From: JACNIZ01 sp964344765
GTDB taxonomy: Bacteria > Planctomycetota > UBA1135
Assembly (NCBI GenBank): GCA_964344765.1
Contig: CAYFOM010000060.1
Span: 1-16,826 of the forward strand
Direction of reading: 5' to 3'
DNA: 16,826 nt
Part shown: one piece after another, positions 5,693 through 13,161 of the stretch
Position numbering within the stretch: the stretch's first letter is position 1
Layout of the letters: each line of letters opens with the position of its first letter
Program-made: the position numbers and the translations under genes
Notes under the pieces: generated by a model
The model's database searches: none
Told to the model about the DNA's origin: nothing
What the model saw: the letters and a program-made list of their open reading frames with translations, nothing else

Positions 5693-8269
5693 ATGACTAT
5701 CTTACGATCCCTGATTGCCCTCGCTGCTGGAGCAGCGCTTTTGGGCTCTTGCCAGAATTCCGGCCACCAAACGTTGCTGCCGCCGCCTGTGGAGCAAACA
5801 CAAGTCCAGGGGGGTGTGGAATCGGAGGAGCAGAATCAGCACGAGCGGCGGAAATGGATGGAAGAAATGCACCGCGCCGCCCCTGGAGTGGATTGGCGCG
5901 CGATTGAGAAGCAGAACGCGATGGCAGCTGCGGATCGCAAAAACCAGGCTCGAATGGGGCGCACGGTGACCACCGGCACGTGGACCGAGGTTGGCAGCCG
6001 CGATCAAGCCGGCAATGTGCTGACCGCGACGCCGTCGAAGAATTGGAACACTCTTTATGCCGGCTCGGCGTTGGGCGGCGTCTTCCGTGCGGGGATCGAT
6101 GGCAGCAATTGGACGGCGCTGGCGGATCAGATTTACGGCGGAGTGGGGCAGTTGGTGGCGATCCCCAGTGCGACCGGCGACATCTTGGTCAGCTGCGGTA
6201 GCGGCATGGTTAATCGCTCGACCAATCAGGGTTCGACTTGGACGCAGCCGGTCGGCACCGACGGCATGACCGAGTTCAAGCGTTTGTTGATGATGGACGA
6301 CGCCAACAACACGCTGTTTTTGCTCGCGCGCAATAACGGTTGGAAGCTTTATCGCTCGACCGATCAGGGTGCCAGCTTTCACCTGATGCGCGACATGACC
6401 GGTTACAAGCCGGACATTTGGACGCCGCGCGATGCGTTGGGTCCGCTGTACTTGATCGATCACAACCATCTTTATCAATCCAGCAACAACGGATTGACGT
6501 TTTCGCCGATGGGCACCACTGCGCCGTTCAATGCCAACGATGTGCATTTGGGCGGTCATGAGATCAGCAACGGTTTGACTTGGAGCGTTGCCGTCAATCA
6601 GGGAAGTGGTTGGGAGCTATGGCGCACCACCAACGCCGGCAGCATTTGGACGCACGTCAACGATTTGGATGGCATGTGGAACGCGTTCTGCACCGGTTCG
6701 CAAACCGACAAGCTGATTGCTTACGGTGGCGTCGATATGTATTTCTCGCGCGATTCCGGCGTGAGCTTTCAGGCGGTGAATAGTTGGGCCGAGTATTACG
6801 GTGATCCGGCCGGTAAGTTGCACGCCGACATCATGAGCATTTCGGTGTTGCCGGATTCGTCGACCAGTTATGACGAGCGTTGGTACATCAATACGCATGG
6901 TGGTACTTATCAGTCGTTGGACCGATTGCGCACCGTTGAGAACTTGTCGTTGAGTGGTTTGGGCGTGAGTCAGTACTACTCGTCGTTCACCAGCCGACGC
7001 GACCCGAAGTACTTGGCGGTGGGGTCGCAGGACCAGGGCTATCAGCGCGGGATTGTGGGCACGCCGAGTGGGCAGCCGGGGCCGTACGCGGACCTTCCGC
7101 AGTTGATTTCCGGCGATTACGGCCATTTGAGCTCGTCGGACGGCAGTCACGATTTGATTTACTGCGACTACCCCGGTTTTGTGTTGGTGCAGGATGGTGA
7201 AGAGAATCCGGTGCTGCGTACCGTCGATTTCCCGAGTGGTTTTGGTGGTCAGTGGCTGCCGTACATGATCGCCGACCCAACCGATAAGAACGCGTTTTAC
7301 TTGTGCGGGCAAAAGCTGTGGCGGTACCAGCGTTCAGGCAACAACTGGAACCCGGTGCAACACACTACTCATAGTTTTGCCGGTACGTTGACAAGCTTGG
7401 TGTTCTCGCCGTTGGATTCGCAGCGCGCGTGGTGTGCTACGAGTAATGGTTACATCTACTACTCGACCGACGGCGCGGTGACGTGGACGCAATCGCAAGA
7501 CACCGGTCCCGGCGCGCACTACTTCTACGGTTCGACGTTGGTTGCTTCGCAGTGGAATGTCGATGAGGTTTGGATTGCCGGTAGTGGATACTCCAACCCG
7601 CCGGTGCGCTTCTCCGACGATGGTGGGGTGACGTGGAAGAACCGCAGTCAAAACTTGCCGAGCACTTTGGCTTACTGCATGGTCGAAGCGCCCGATGCAA
7701 GCGGACGCATGTACCTCGGCACGCAGAGCGGTGCGTGGGAATGGGATCCGGTGGATCGCCAATGGAACGACATCCTCGGCGCCGACGGCCCGCTGACCTT
7801 GTATTGGTCGGTGGAAGCGGTGCCGTCGACCAATACCATTCGCTTTGCGACTTACGGTCGCGGTGTGTGGGATTACGAACCGGGCACGCCGGGCTTCTTC
7901 CCTTATGGCGAGCTGCGTCCAGATCCGAACTTCTTGAAGATGCGCTCGGATGGTCCGCCGATCATTGGTGGGTCCGTCAACCTAACGGTGACCGCTGGTC
8001 CGGCAAACAGCAGCGGTTATTTGGTTGTGTGCCAAGATCAAGACGAGGTGCCGTACTTCGGCGGAACCGCGTTCGTGGATCTGTCCACCCAAGTGCAACT
8101 GCTGCAGCTCAATACCAACTCATTGGGTGAAGCAACCACCGCGCTGACAATCCCCAACATCGCCAGCCTAGTCGGCAACGAGTACTACCTCCAAGCCGCC
8201 ATCCTCGACGGCAGCCAACCCGGCGGCTGGGCCATGAGCCATGGTTTGCGAGCTTTGATTGGCGAGTAG
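5693..8269 (+). CDS. Asp-box (BNR/sortilin-like) beta-propeller lipoprotein
   Basis: The ATG at 5693 gives 858 residues starting with a lipoprotein signal (MTILRSLIALAAGAALLGS, Cys20); the frame is open upstream but those 147 codons lie antisense to the neighbouring lipoprotein. A charged, Gln-rich stretch (about 40-85) precedes the propeller. At least seven Asp-box-like motifs (S-x-D/N-x-G-x-T-W) are visible: STNQGSTW near 175, STDQGASF near 221, SSNNGLTF near 262, TTNAGSIW near 312, SRDSGVSF near 352, STDGAVTW near 590 and SDDGGVTW near 641. The closing blade has IRFATYGRGVWDYEPG. These folds occur in sialidases, GH74 glucanases and VPS10-like proteins, but I cannot identify catalytic residues. 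The last 110 residues or so form the C-terminal beta module discussed in the findings. No Shine-Dalgarno is seen. Surface carbohydrate or protein binding is an inference. Confidence 0.85.
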   Translation: MTILRSLIALAAGAALLGSCQNSGHQTLLPPPVEQTQVQGGVESEEQNQHERRKWMEEMHRAAPGVDWRAIEKQNAMAAADRKNQARMGRTVTTGTWTEVGSRDQAGNVLTATPSKNWNTLYAGSALGGVFRAGIDGSNWTALADQIYGGVGQLVAIPSATGDILVSCGSGMVNRSTNQGSTWTQPVGTDGMTEFKRLLMMDDANNTLFLLARNNGWKLYRSTDQGASFHLMRDMTGYKPDIWTPRDALGPLYLIDHNHLYQSSNNGLTFSPMGTTAPFNANDVHLGGHEISNGLTWSVAVNQGSGWELWRTTNAGSIWTHVNDLDGMWNAFCTGSQTDKLIAYGGVDMYFSRDSGVSFQAVNSWAEYYGDPAGKLHADIMSISVLPDSSTSYDERWYINTHGGTYQSLDRLRTVENLSLSGLGVSQYYSSFTSRRDPKYLAVGSQDQGYQRGIVGTPSGQPGPYADLPQLISGDYGHLSSSDGSHDLIYCDYPGFVLVQDGEENPVLRTVDFPSGFGGQWLPYMIADPTDKNAFYLCGQKLWRYQRSGNNWNPVQHTTHSFAGTLTSLVFSPLDSQRAWCATSNGYIYYSTDGAVTWTQSQDTGPGAHYFYGSTLVASQWNVDEVWIAGSGYSNPPVRFSDDGGVTWKNRSQNLPSTLAYCMVEAPDASGRMYLGTQSGAWEWDPVDRQWNDILGADGPLTLYWSVEAVPSTNTIRFATYGRGVWDYEPGTPGFFPYGELRPDPNFLKMRSDGPPIIGGSVNLTVTAGPANSSGYLVVCQDQDEVPYFGGTAFVDLSTQVQLLQLNTNSLGEATTALTIPNIASLVGNEYYLQAAILDGSQPGGWAMSHGLRALIGE

Positions 8270-8389
8270 TTCCGTCAAGCACTAATGCTTCATCAAAATC
8301 CGATTGCTCTTCTTGCAGTTGGATAAGTCAATGGCTTGAAGCCAAGACTTGGTTGCCTGAACCTTTCCCAAGCTACAAAAATGAACTAG

Positions 8390-9151
8390 ACGGAATATGC
8401 GCAATTCGAACTGGCCCGGCTACGGGGTGCAGATCAAGACGTATTTGTTCGCGACCGCGCCAATGGCACTGTGGAGCGAATGAGCCAGAACGTTTTAGGG
8501 ATTGGTGGATACCGAAGAAGCTATTGCGGAGGCATCTCCCCAAACGGTCAATTTGTACTTGTAAATTCAAAAGCGGGTAATTTGGTCCTGGGCGGGGATA
8601 CATCAAGGCATCAAAAAGCCTTCGTGGTGGACCGCCAGAGCAAAATTGTTCAGAAGGTCAGCGCTAGTTCGGATGGAGTCGGCGCAAATGATTGGTCAAC
8701 TGCAACTGGAATATCCGCCGATGGCGGAGTGGTCACCTTTGAGTCAAGTGCGAGCAATTTGGTTGATTTTGACTCCAATGGGCGGGACGACGTTTTTGTG
8801 TTTCACCGGTGGGATGGCTTGGGCAGCAATGCCCTGAATTTGCAGGGACCGCTTTCGATTAATGTGAGTCAGAAATTAAAGCTTGAATGGAGTTGCCCCA
8901 AACCCAACCTTGAATATTGGCTGGGCGCATCTGTTTCCAACTCCGGTTCCATAATTGACGGGCACACCTTTGACCTTGGACCGGAGATCAGGGTGCTCTC
9001 TCGCGGATTTGTTGACTCACTAGGAGGTGGCCGTTTTCATTCTGCACCGGTGCCTAGTTCCCTAGCGGGAATGGCCCTGTACCTCGAGGTCGGAGCGACT
9101 GATGGCGTCATCCATTTTGATAGCAATCTGAAAGAGATTCAGGTTCACTGA
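8390..9151 (+). pseudogene. 5'-truncated remnant of a TolB/PD40-type beta-propeller protein
   Basis: The frame opens at 8390, after an in-frame TAG at 8387, and first shows the tail of a propeller blade, DQDVFVRDRANGTVERMSQN. The first usable start (GTG 8471) falls inside that conserved motif, so any product would begin mid-blade and lack a signal peptide. A further blade pair follows, with GISPNGQFVLVNSKAGNLV and GISADGGVVTFESSASNLV then DSNGRDDVFVFHR. This is the pattern of long secreted planctomycete TolB-like proteins. A C-terminal module (about the last 110 residues) ends with YLEVGATDGVIHFDSNL. I searched the three forward frames from 8270 to 8390 and found no missing upstream blades. 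Base composition is lower in GC than in the flanking genes. A decayed gene fragment is most likely; expression of a 226-residue protein from GTG 8471 cannot be excluded. Confidence 0.6.
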
Positions 9152-9177
9152 GAGAAGGCAGGGACCGGTGGCAGGGG

Positions 9178-9201
9178 GTCGATGAACAGAAATTCATCGA
9201 C
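9178..9201. terminator. Perfect 9-bp hairpin downstream of the propeller remnant
   Basis: GTCGATGAA (9178-9186) pairs perfectly with TTCATCGAC (9193-9201) around a 6-base loop, 26 bases after the remnant's stop. No T tract follows. It might be a former terminator, an mRNA-stabilising stem or a palindromic binding site in the gap upstream of the metalloprotease gene. Confidence 0.35.
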
Positions 9202-9337
9202 TGCCATGTCGCGGTTTGGAGAGGATCGACGTTCTTATTAACTGAGATCCAATCGCAAGTTCTATGAACCCAAGTTCATTTGCAAAGACCCTCCGTTAAC
9301 CACCACAAAAATCACAACCACAAATACCCCTCTGGGA

Positions 9338-11854
9338 ATGCGTAAAACGTTTGCTCCCCTGATTCTACTGGGCTCGATGTGTGCACAGCCGTTGCTGGCA
9401 CAGTCGGGCGCTACATCCCCTGTCCCTCAAAATCTCTTCACCGCAGTGCCGAACGGCTTGTCCGTCGGCATGTACGACGACCAAGCCGCGGTTCAACAAC
9501 GCAATGTTTTTGTTGATCTTTCGCTGCTCGGTAATGATGACACCCAGCCGCTGACTGAAGGCGCGGTGGTCAAGCTCAACCTGTTCGACGGTGAGGAATT
9601 CACCGGCGTGTTCACCGGATACACCCCGGCGCACGAAACTGGCTACATCGCCAACTTCGACCTCGATGGTTACGAGCACGGCCATGCATGGTTCTCGATT
9701 GTCGACGAGGCAGTCGTGGCAACCATTCAAGCCGATGACATGGTTTACAAGGTCAACTACGTCGGTAGCGGCCAGGCAACCATTTCCGAAGTCGACGCCA
9801 GCTTGCAGCCGGAGTGCGGCACGCACGGCACTGGCTTGGAAATCGGTCCCGGTGAAAAAGACCACGACCACGGTTCCGGCAACGGCAACCGTTTTGTGGA
9901 TCACGAGATCGACGTCATGGTGGTCTACACCGACAACGCTCGTGCAACCAACGGCGGCACTGACGGCATCAACGCGCTGATCAACCTAGCCATCCACGAA
10001 ACCAACATGGCTTACAGCCGTTCCGACGTCTGGCAGCGCGTCATGTTGGTGCACACGCAGGAAATCAACTGGTTTGAAGACGGCGACGACTTCGGCTACT
10101 TGTCCGACCTGCGCGGCAACGGCGATGGCGTCGGCGATGAGGTGCACGCACTGCGCGACACCTACGGTGCCGACATGGTTTCGCTGATTTACGACACCGG
10201 CGGTTACTGCGGCGTGGCTTACTTGATGACCACGCTCAGCGCAGCCTTCGAGTCCGACGCCTTCAGCGTAGTGCGCGACTCTTGCGCCACTGGTTACTAC
10301 TCGTTCGCGCACGAGCTGGGTCACAACATGGGTTGTGCTCACGACCGCGCCAACGCCGGTAGCGCTTTGACCACTTACTCCTACGGTTGGCGCACCAGCG
10401 ACAACGCTTACCGCTCGGTGATGGCTTACTCGCCGGGTACGCGCATTCCGACCTTCTCGAACCCGGTCAAAGACGCACCGAACGGTCTCGCTCTCGGTAC
10501 TTCCACTGACAACAATGCTGCGTCGTTGAACTACGCCGCAACCACCGTTTCGGCATGGCGCTCCAGCGTCGATTATGGTCACCGCGTGCAAACGCTGATG
10601 GCATCGAACAACGGCCAAGCCGGCAACATGTTCGACATCGAGCCGAAGACCGACATTCAGATCTGGGCGCTGAAGATCAACACCAGTGCCGTCGGTTCCG
10701 AAACTTTCAATGTGTGGGTGCGCGAAGGCAGCTTCGTCGGCCACGAAAGTAGCTCGGCTGGTTGGGAATTGTGGGGGACTGATACCGTCACCGGTAACGG
10801 TACCGACAACACCACTTACATCTACCCGGGCACGCGCCAGTTCAGCGCCGACACTACTTACGGTGTTTACATCGACCTGGTTCCGAGTGGTTCCGGTTCC
10901 GTACTGCGCTACACCAACGGCACGCCGCAGACTTGGGAGAACAACTACCTGAAGATCACCTCCGGCGTTGGCAAAGCGACTGGTTGGGGTGGTGCGGTTT
11001 ACGCCGACCGCCAGTGGAACGGCGCGATCTACTACGACGGCGCCTTCGGCCAGGTGCAGCTGGAAACCATGTTCGCATCGAACAACGGTTTGGCAGGCAA
11101 CATGTTCGACGTGGATGTGCACAACGACATCGTCATCAACAGCCTTGACGTGAACATCGATTCGTCGGCCGCACCGGGCACCGCGCACGTCGATGTATGG
11201 ATGAAGACCGGCACCCACGTCGGCCATGAGGACAACGTAACTTCGTGGACCTACGTCGGCACCGATTTGGCTGAAGTTGCTGCGGGGATCGATAGCCGTA
11301 CCCGAATTGCCGTAGGCGACATTCACTTGTCGGCCGGTCAAACTTACGCCTTCTACATCAACCTTGCCAGCTACGCAGATGGCCACATCATGCGTTACAC
11401 CAACTCCACCGGTACCGAGACCTTCGAAAACTCGGACATGACCATTCATACCGGTAAGGGCATGGGCACCAACACCTTTAACCAGACCGGCATTTCCAAC
11501 CGCACCTGGAACGGTCGCTTCAACTACTCGGGTGACCACAGCGGTCCGCACTTGTGGATGGCCGATTTGGCTGGTGGTCAGACCAACTTCGTACGCATGG
11601 CCGGCTGCACTCCGGGCGCCGCTCAGTACGCATCTTGGTCGATCGCAGGTGGCGGTCCTCAGTCGTCGCCGTGGGGCACGCTCTACCTGAGCAACCCGTA
11701 CCACACGCTGCCGCCGGTCAACGCCGACTCGAACGGCAACTGCACGATCTCGACGTACTCGCCGCCGGCCGCTTCCGGTCTGCAGGTTTGGGTGCAGTCG
11801 TTGGACGTAGGCACCTTGGAACTGACCAACGGTGCAACCTTGATGATTCAATAG
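9338..11854 (+). CDS. Secreted M12/reprolysin-type zinc metalloprotease
   Basis: This 838-residue protein is predicted to be an extracellular endopeptidase. It has a Sec signal peptide (RKTFAPLILLGSMCAQPLLA). The N-terminal region to about 185 looks like a propeptide and includes LQPECGTHG with Cys160, resembling the cysteine switch of reprolysins. The catalytic domain starts near HEIDVMVVYT (189). It carries HELGHNMGCAHD (His325, Glu326, His329, His335, Asp336), with the reprolysin-style Asp after the third His, and a Met-turn SVMAY at Met362. Two tandem beta repeats of about 155 residues follow, starting near 418 and 576, each opening with ASNNG-x-AGNMFD and containing a YTN motif. The last 100 residues or so form a C-terminal module. 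The start at ATG 9338 fits the signal peptide, and no strong Shine-Dalgarno is present. A clear terminator follows. Substrates are unknown. Confidence 0.92.
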   Translation: MRKTFAPLILLGSMCAQPLLAQSGATSPVPQNLFTAVPNGLSVGMYDDQAAVQQRNVFVDLSLLGNDDTQPLTEGAVVKLNLFDGEEFTGVFTGYTPAHETGYIANFDLDGYEHGHAWFSIVDEAVVATIQADDMVYKVNYVGSGQATISEVDASLQPECGTHGTGLEIGPGEKDHDHGSGNGNRFVDHEIDVMVVYTDNARATNGGTDGINALINLAIHETNMAYSRSDVWQRVMLVHTQEINWFEDGDDFGYLSDLRGNGDGVGDEVHALRDTYGADMVSLIYDTGGYCGVAYLMTTLSAAFESDAFSVVRDSCATGYYSFAHELGHNMGCAHDRANAGSALTTYSYGWRTSDNAYRSVMAYSPGTRIPTFSNPVKDAPNGLALGTSTDNNAASLNYAATTVSAWRSSVDYGHRVQTLMASNNGQAGNMFDIEPKTDIQIWALKINTSAVGSETFNVWVREGSFVGHESSSAGWELWGTDTVTGNGTDNTTYIYPGTRQFSADTTYGVYIDLVPSGSGSVLRYTNGTPQTWENNYLKITSGVGKATGWGGAVYADRQWNGAIYYDGAFGQVQLETMFASNNGLAGNMFDVDVHNDIVINSLDVNIDSSAAPGTAHVDVWMKTGTHVGHEDNVTSWTYVGTDLAEVAAGIDSRTRIAVGDIHLSAGQTYAFYINLASYADGHIMRYTNSTGTETFENSDMTIHTGKGMGTNTFNQTGISNRTWNGRFNYSGDHSGPHLWMADLAGGQTNFVRMAGCTPGAAQYASWSIAGGGPQSSPWGTLYLSNPYHTLPPVNADSNGNCTISTYSPPAASGLQVWVQSLDVGTLELTNGATLMIQ

Positions 11855-11876
11855 GAACCGGATTGAATCTTGGTTG

Positions 11877-11913
11877 AGCAGGGTCCCTCTTCGGGGGGAT
11901 CCTGCTTCTTTTT
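11877..11913 (+). terminator. Intrinsic terminator of the metalloprotease gene
   Basis: AGCAGG (11877-11882) pairs with CCTGCT (11901-11906). Continuing inward, a GT-CCC arm pairs with GGG-AT (including one wobble), giving about 11-12 pairs around a short TCTTCG-containing loop. TTCTTTTT follows directly. It begins 22 bases after the stop codon. Confidence 0.85.
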
Positions 11914-12000
11914 GCCCCCAGGGGTCAAGGGAGATTCTCGGCCAAACTTCTTGGATTCAGTAGCCACCGCTTCGCAAATCGCTAGCAGTTAACCGATAGA

Positions 12001-12042
12001 ATGAAACCAACTCCGCACCGTCTGCCGACTCGTCGAAAATGA
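12001..12042 (+). CDS. Possible 13-residue leader peptide upstream of the DoxX gene
   Basis: An ATG at 12001 opens a 13-codon frame, MKPTPHRLPTRRK. Its TGA stop overlaps the ATG of the next gene in an ATGA junction at 12039-12042. The peptide is basic and Pro-rich. The downstream gene has no Shine-Dalgarno of its own, so coupling through this short frame is conceivable. With only 13 codons and a weak ribosome site, chance is a real alternative. Confidence 0.25.
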   Translation: MKPTPHRLPTRRK

Positions 12043-12671
12043 ATTTCTTCCCGCTTCTGCTCCTGCGTTTGATGTTTGGCCTTGGACTGGCTTGGCACGG
12101 GTTTCAGGCCTTGTTTTTGCACGACGGCGCGATGGAAGGCCTTGCCGGCATGATTGGCTCCCATAACTGGCCGGCGCCGACGGCGATGGCTTACATCGCC
12201 AAGCTGTCGGAACTGCTTTGCGGATTGATGGTGGCGTTGGGATTGTTCACGCGCTGGGCGGCGTTTGTCTGCGCCTTCACCATGGGCACCGCGGTTTACA
12301 TGAAGTCCATGGGCATCCTCGCCGCACCGGACGGCGTGCTCACCTTCGGCGAAATTGAGTTGGCGGCGCTGTACCTATTCGCCTTCGCCGCGCTGGTTTT
12401 CACCGGCCCCGGCTGCTTCTCTATCGATTACCTGCGCCGCCCGCAGCCCGAAAACGGCGAGCTCGACGACATCGGCTTGCCCGAGGAGTTGGACGGTACC
12501 GAACTCGAAGACGAGGTCATCCTCGATTCGCTGGACCGCCCGGCTGCAACTACACAACGCCCCTCCGCAGCTGCGACCGCCAACCCGGCAACCGCAGGCG
12601 TTCCACCGGTTCCGCCCGCTACTCCGGACGCGGGAAGCACAGCACCGGGACGTGGGCGCAGTGCAGAATAG
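12039..12671 (+). CDS. DoxX-family membrane protein with a long hydrophilic C-terminal tail
   Basis: This is a 210-residue inner-membrane protein with four predicted transmembrane segments at about 3-27, 50-70, 73-95 and 105-127. The LLRLMFGLGLAWHGFQALF start and the SELLCGLMVALGLFTRWAA segment are typical of DoxX/YphA-type proteins, whose biochemical role is generally uncertain and sometimes linked to redox or sulfur stress. After YLRRP (131-135) comes about 75 residues of acidic then Ala/Pro/Thr-rich, low-complexity sequence, which the family does not need. The last 53 bases are read antisense to the 3' end of the stress-protein gene on the other strand, which may explain part of the odd tail. 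The start codon overlaps a short upstream frame in an ATGA junction. Confidence 0.85.
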   Translation: MNFFPLLLLRLMFGLGLAWHGFQALFLHDGAMEGLAGMIGSHNWPAPTAMAYIAKLSELLCGLMVALGLFTRWAAFVCAFTMGTAVYMKSMGILAAPDGVLTFGEIELAALYLFAFAALVFTGPGCFSIDYLRRPQPENGELDDIGLPEELDGTELEDEVILDSLDRPAATTQRPSAAATANPATAGVPPVPPATPDAGSTAPGRGRSAE

Positions 12672-13065
12672 ATTCGGCGACGCTACCTAAAACCAGCCGA
12701 CGGAATCCGGTACGGCCATGCGTCGACAGCATGATCAGGTCGACGTCGTGCTCGGATGCGTAGCCGGCCACGGTCTCGGCGATGTTGCCGCCGGAAACGA
12801 CTTGGCACTCGACATTTAGGTCGGCGCTGAGCAGCTTACGCTGCTTCTCCAAGCCCTCGCGCACGCTTTCCATCAGCCCGAAGACGTCGGGATCGGAAAC
12901 CGGCGGGGCCAGCGGCGCGCCGTGCGGAGCGATGCGCACATCGTGAACCACGTGCAGCAGAGTCAGTTTGGCGTTGTGGGCCGTCGCCATCTCGGCCGCC
13001 GGGGCGAATGCGCGTTGGGACTCGTCGGAAAGGTCGGTGGTCAGAAGAATGTGACTGAAATTCAT
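12619..13065 (-). CDS. UspA-type universal stress protein
   Basis: A complete single-domain universal stress protein of 148 residues, expected to be cytoplasmic and dimeric. It starts MNFSHILLTTDLSDESQRAF, the usual first beta strand and D-x-S motif. It ends with STHGRTGFRRLVLGSVAESIL followed by CAHVPVLCFP. The H-G-(9x)-G-S part of the ATP-binding signature (G-2x-G-9x-G-S/T) is present, and Ser replaces the first Gly, a common variant. This suggests an ATP-binding Usp. The frame stays open far upstream to 14373, but that part is antisense to the M20 gene, and the domain begins exactly at the ATG at 13065. It is divergent from the M20 gene (96-base gap) and overlaps the DoxX gene tail-to-tail by 53 bases. 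Confidence 0.93.
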   Translation of the reverse strand: MNFSHILLTTDLSDESQRAFAPAAEMATAHNAKLTLLHVVHDVRIAPHGAPLAPPVSDPDVFGLMESVREGLEKQRKLLSADLNVECQVVSGGNIAETVAGYASEHDVDLIMLSTHGRTGFRRLVLGSVAESILHCAHVPVLCFPRPE

Positions 13066-13161
13066 TTTGGGTCCCACGGTTTCAATAATCCCGATTTGGA
13101 TCGGCGGCAACTGACAACCCAGCGCCCCAAAAATCGGCGGCGCGGCGATATTCTGGCGGGC

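Noticed and set aside
8353..8580. 75-codon plus-strand frame before the propeller remnant
   Set aside because: It overlaps the remnant in another frame, where the conserved DVFVRDR motif is found. Its own translation is Arg/Cys-rich and unrecognisable.
9986..11851. Very long minus-strand open frame (about 620 codons) opposite the metalloprotease gene
   Set aside because: It is antisense to a gene with clear catalytic motifs. Its translation has no recognisable domain and a Val/Arg/Gly-rich composition typical of shadow frames in GC-rich coding DNA.
12922..13161. N-terminal extension of the M20 peptidase by 80 codons
   Set aside because: It is antisense to the stress-protein gene and Arg/Gly-rich without family similarity. 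The M20 fold begins at the ATG at 13162.
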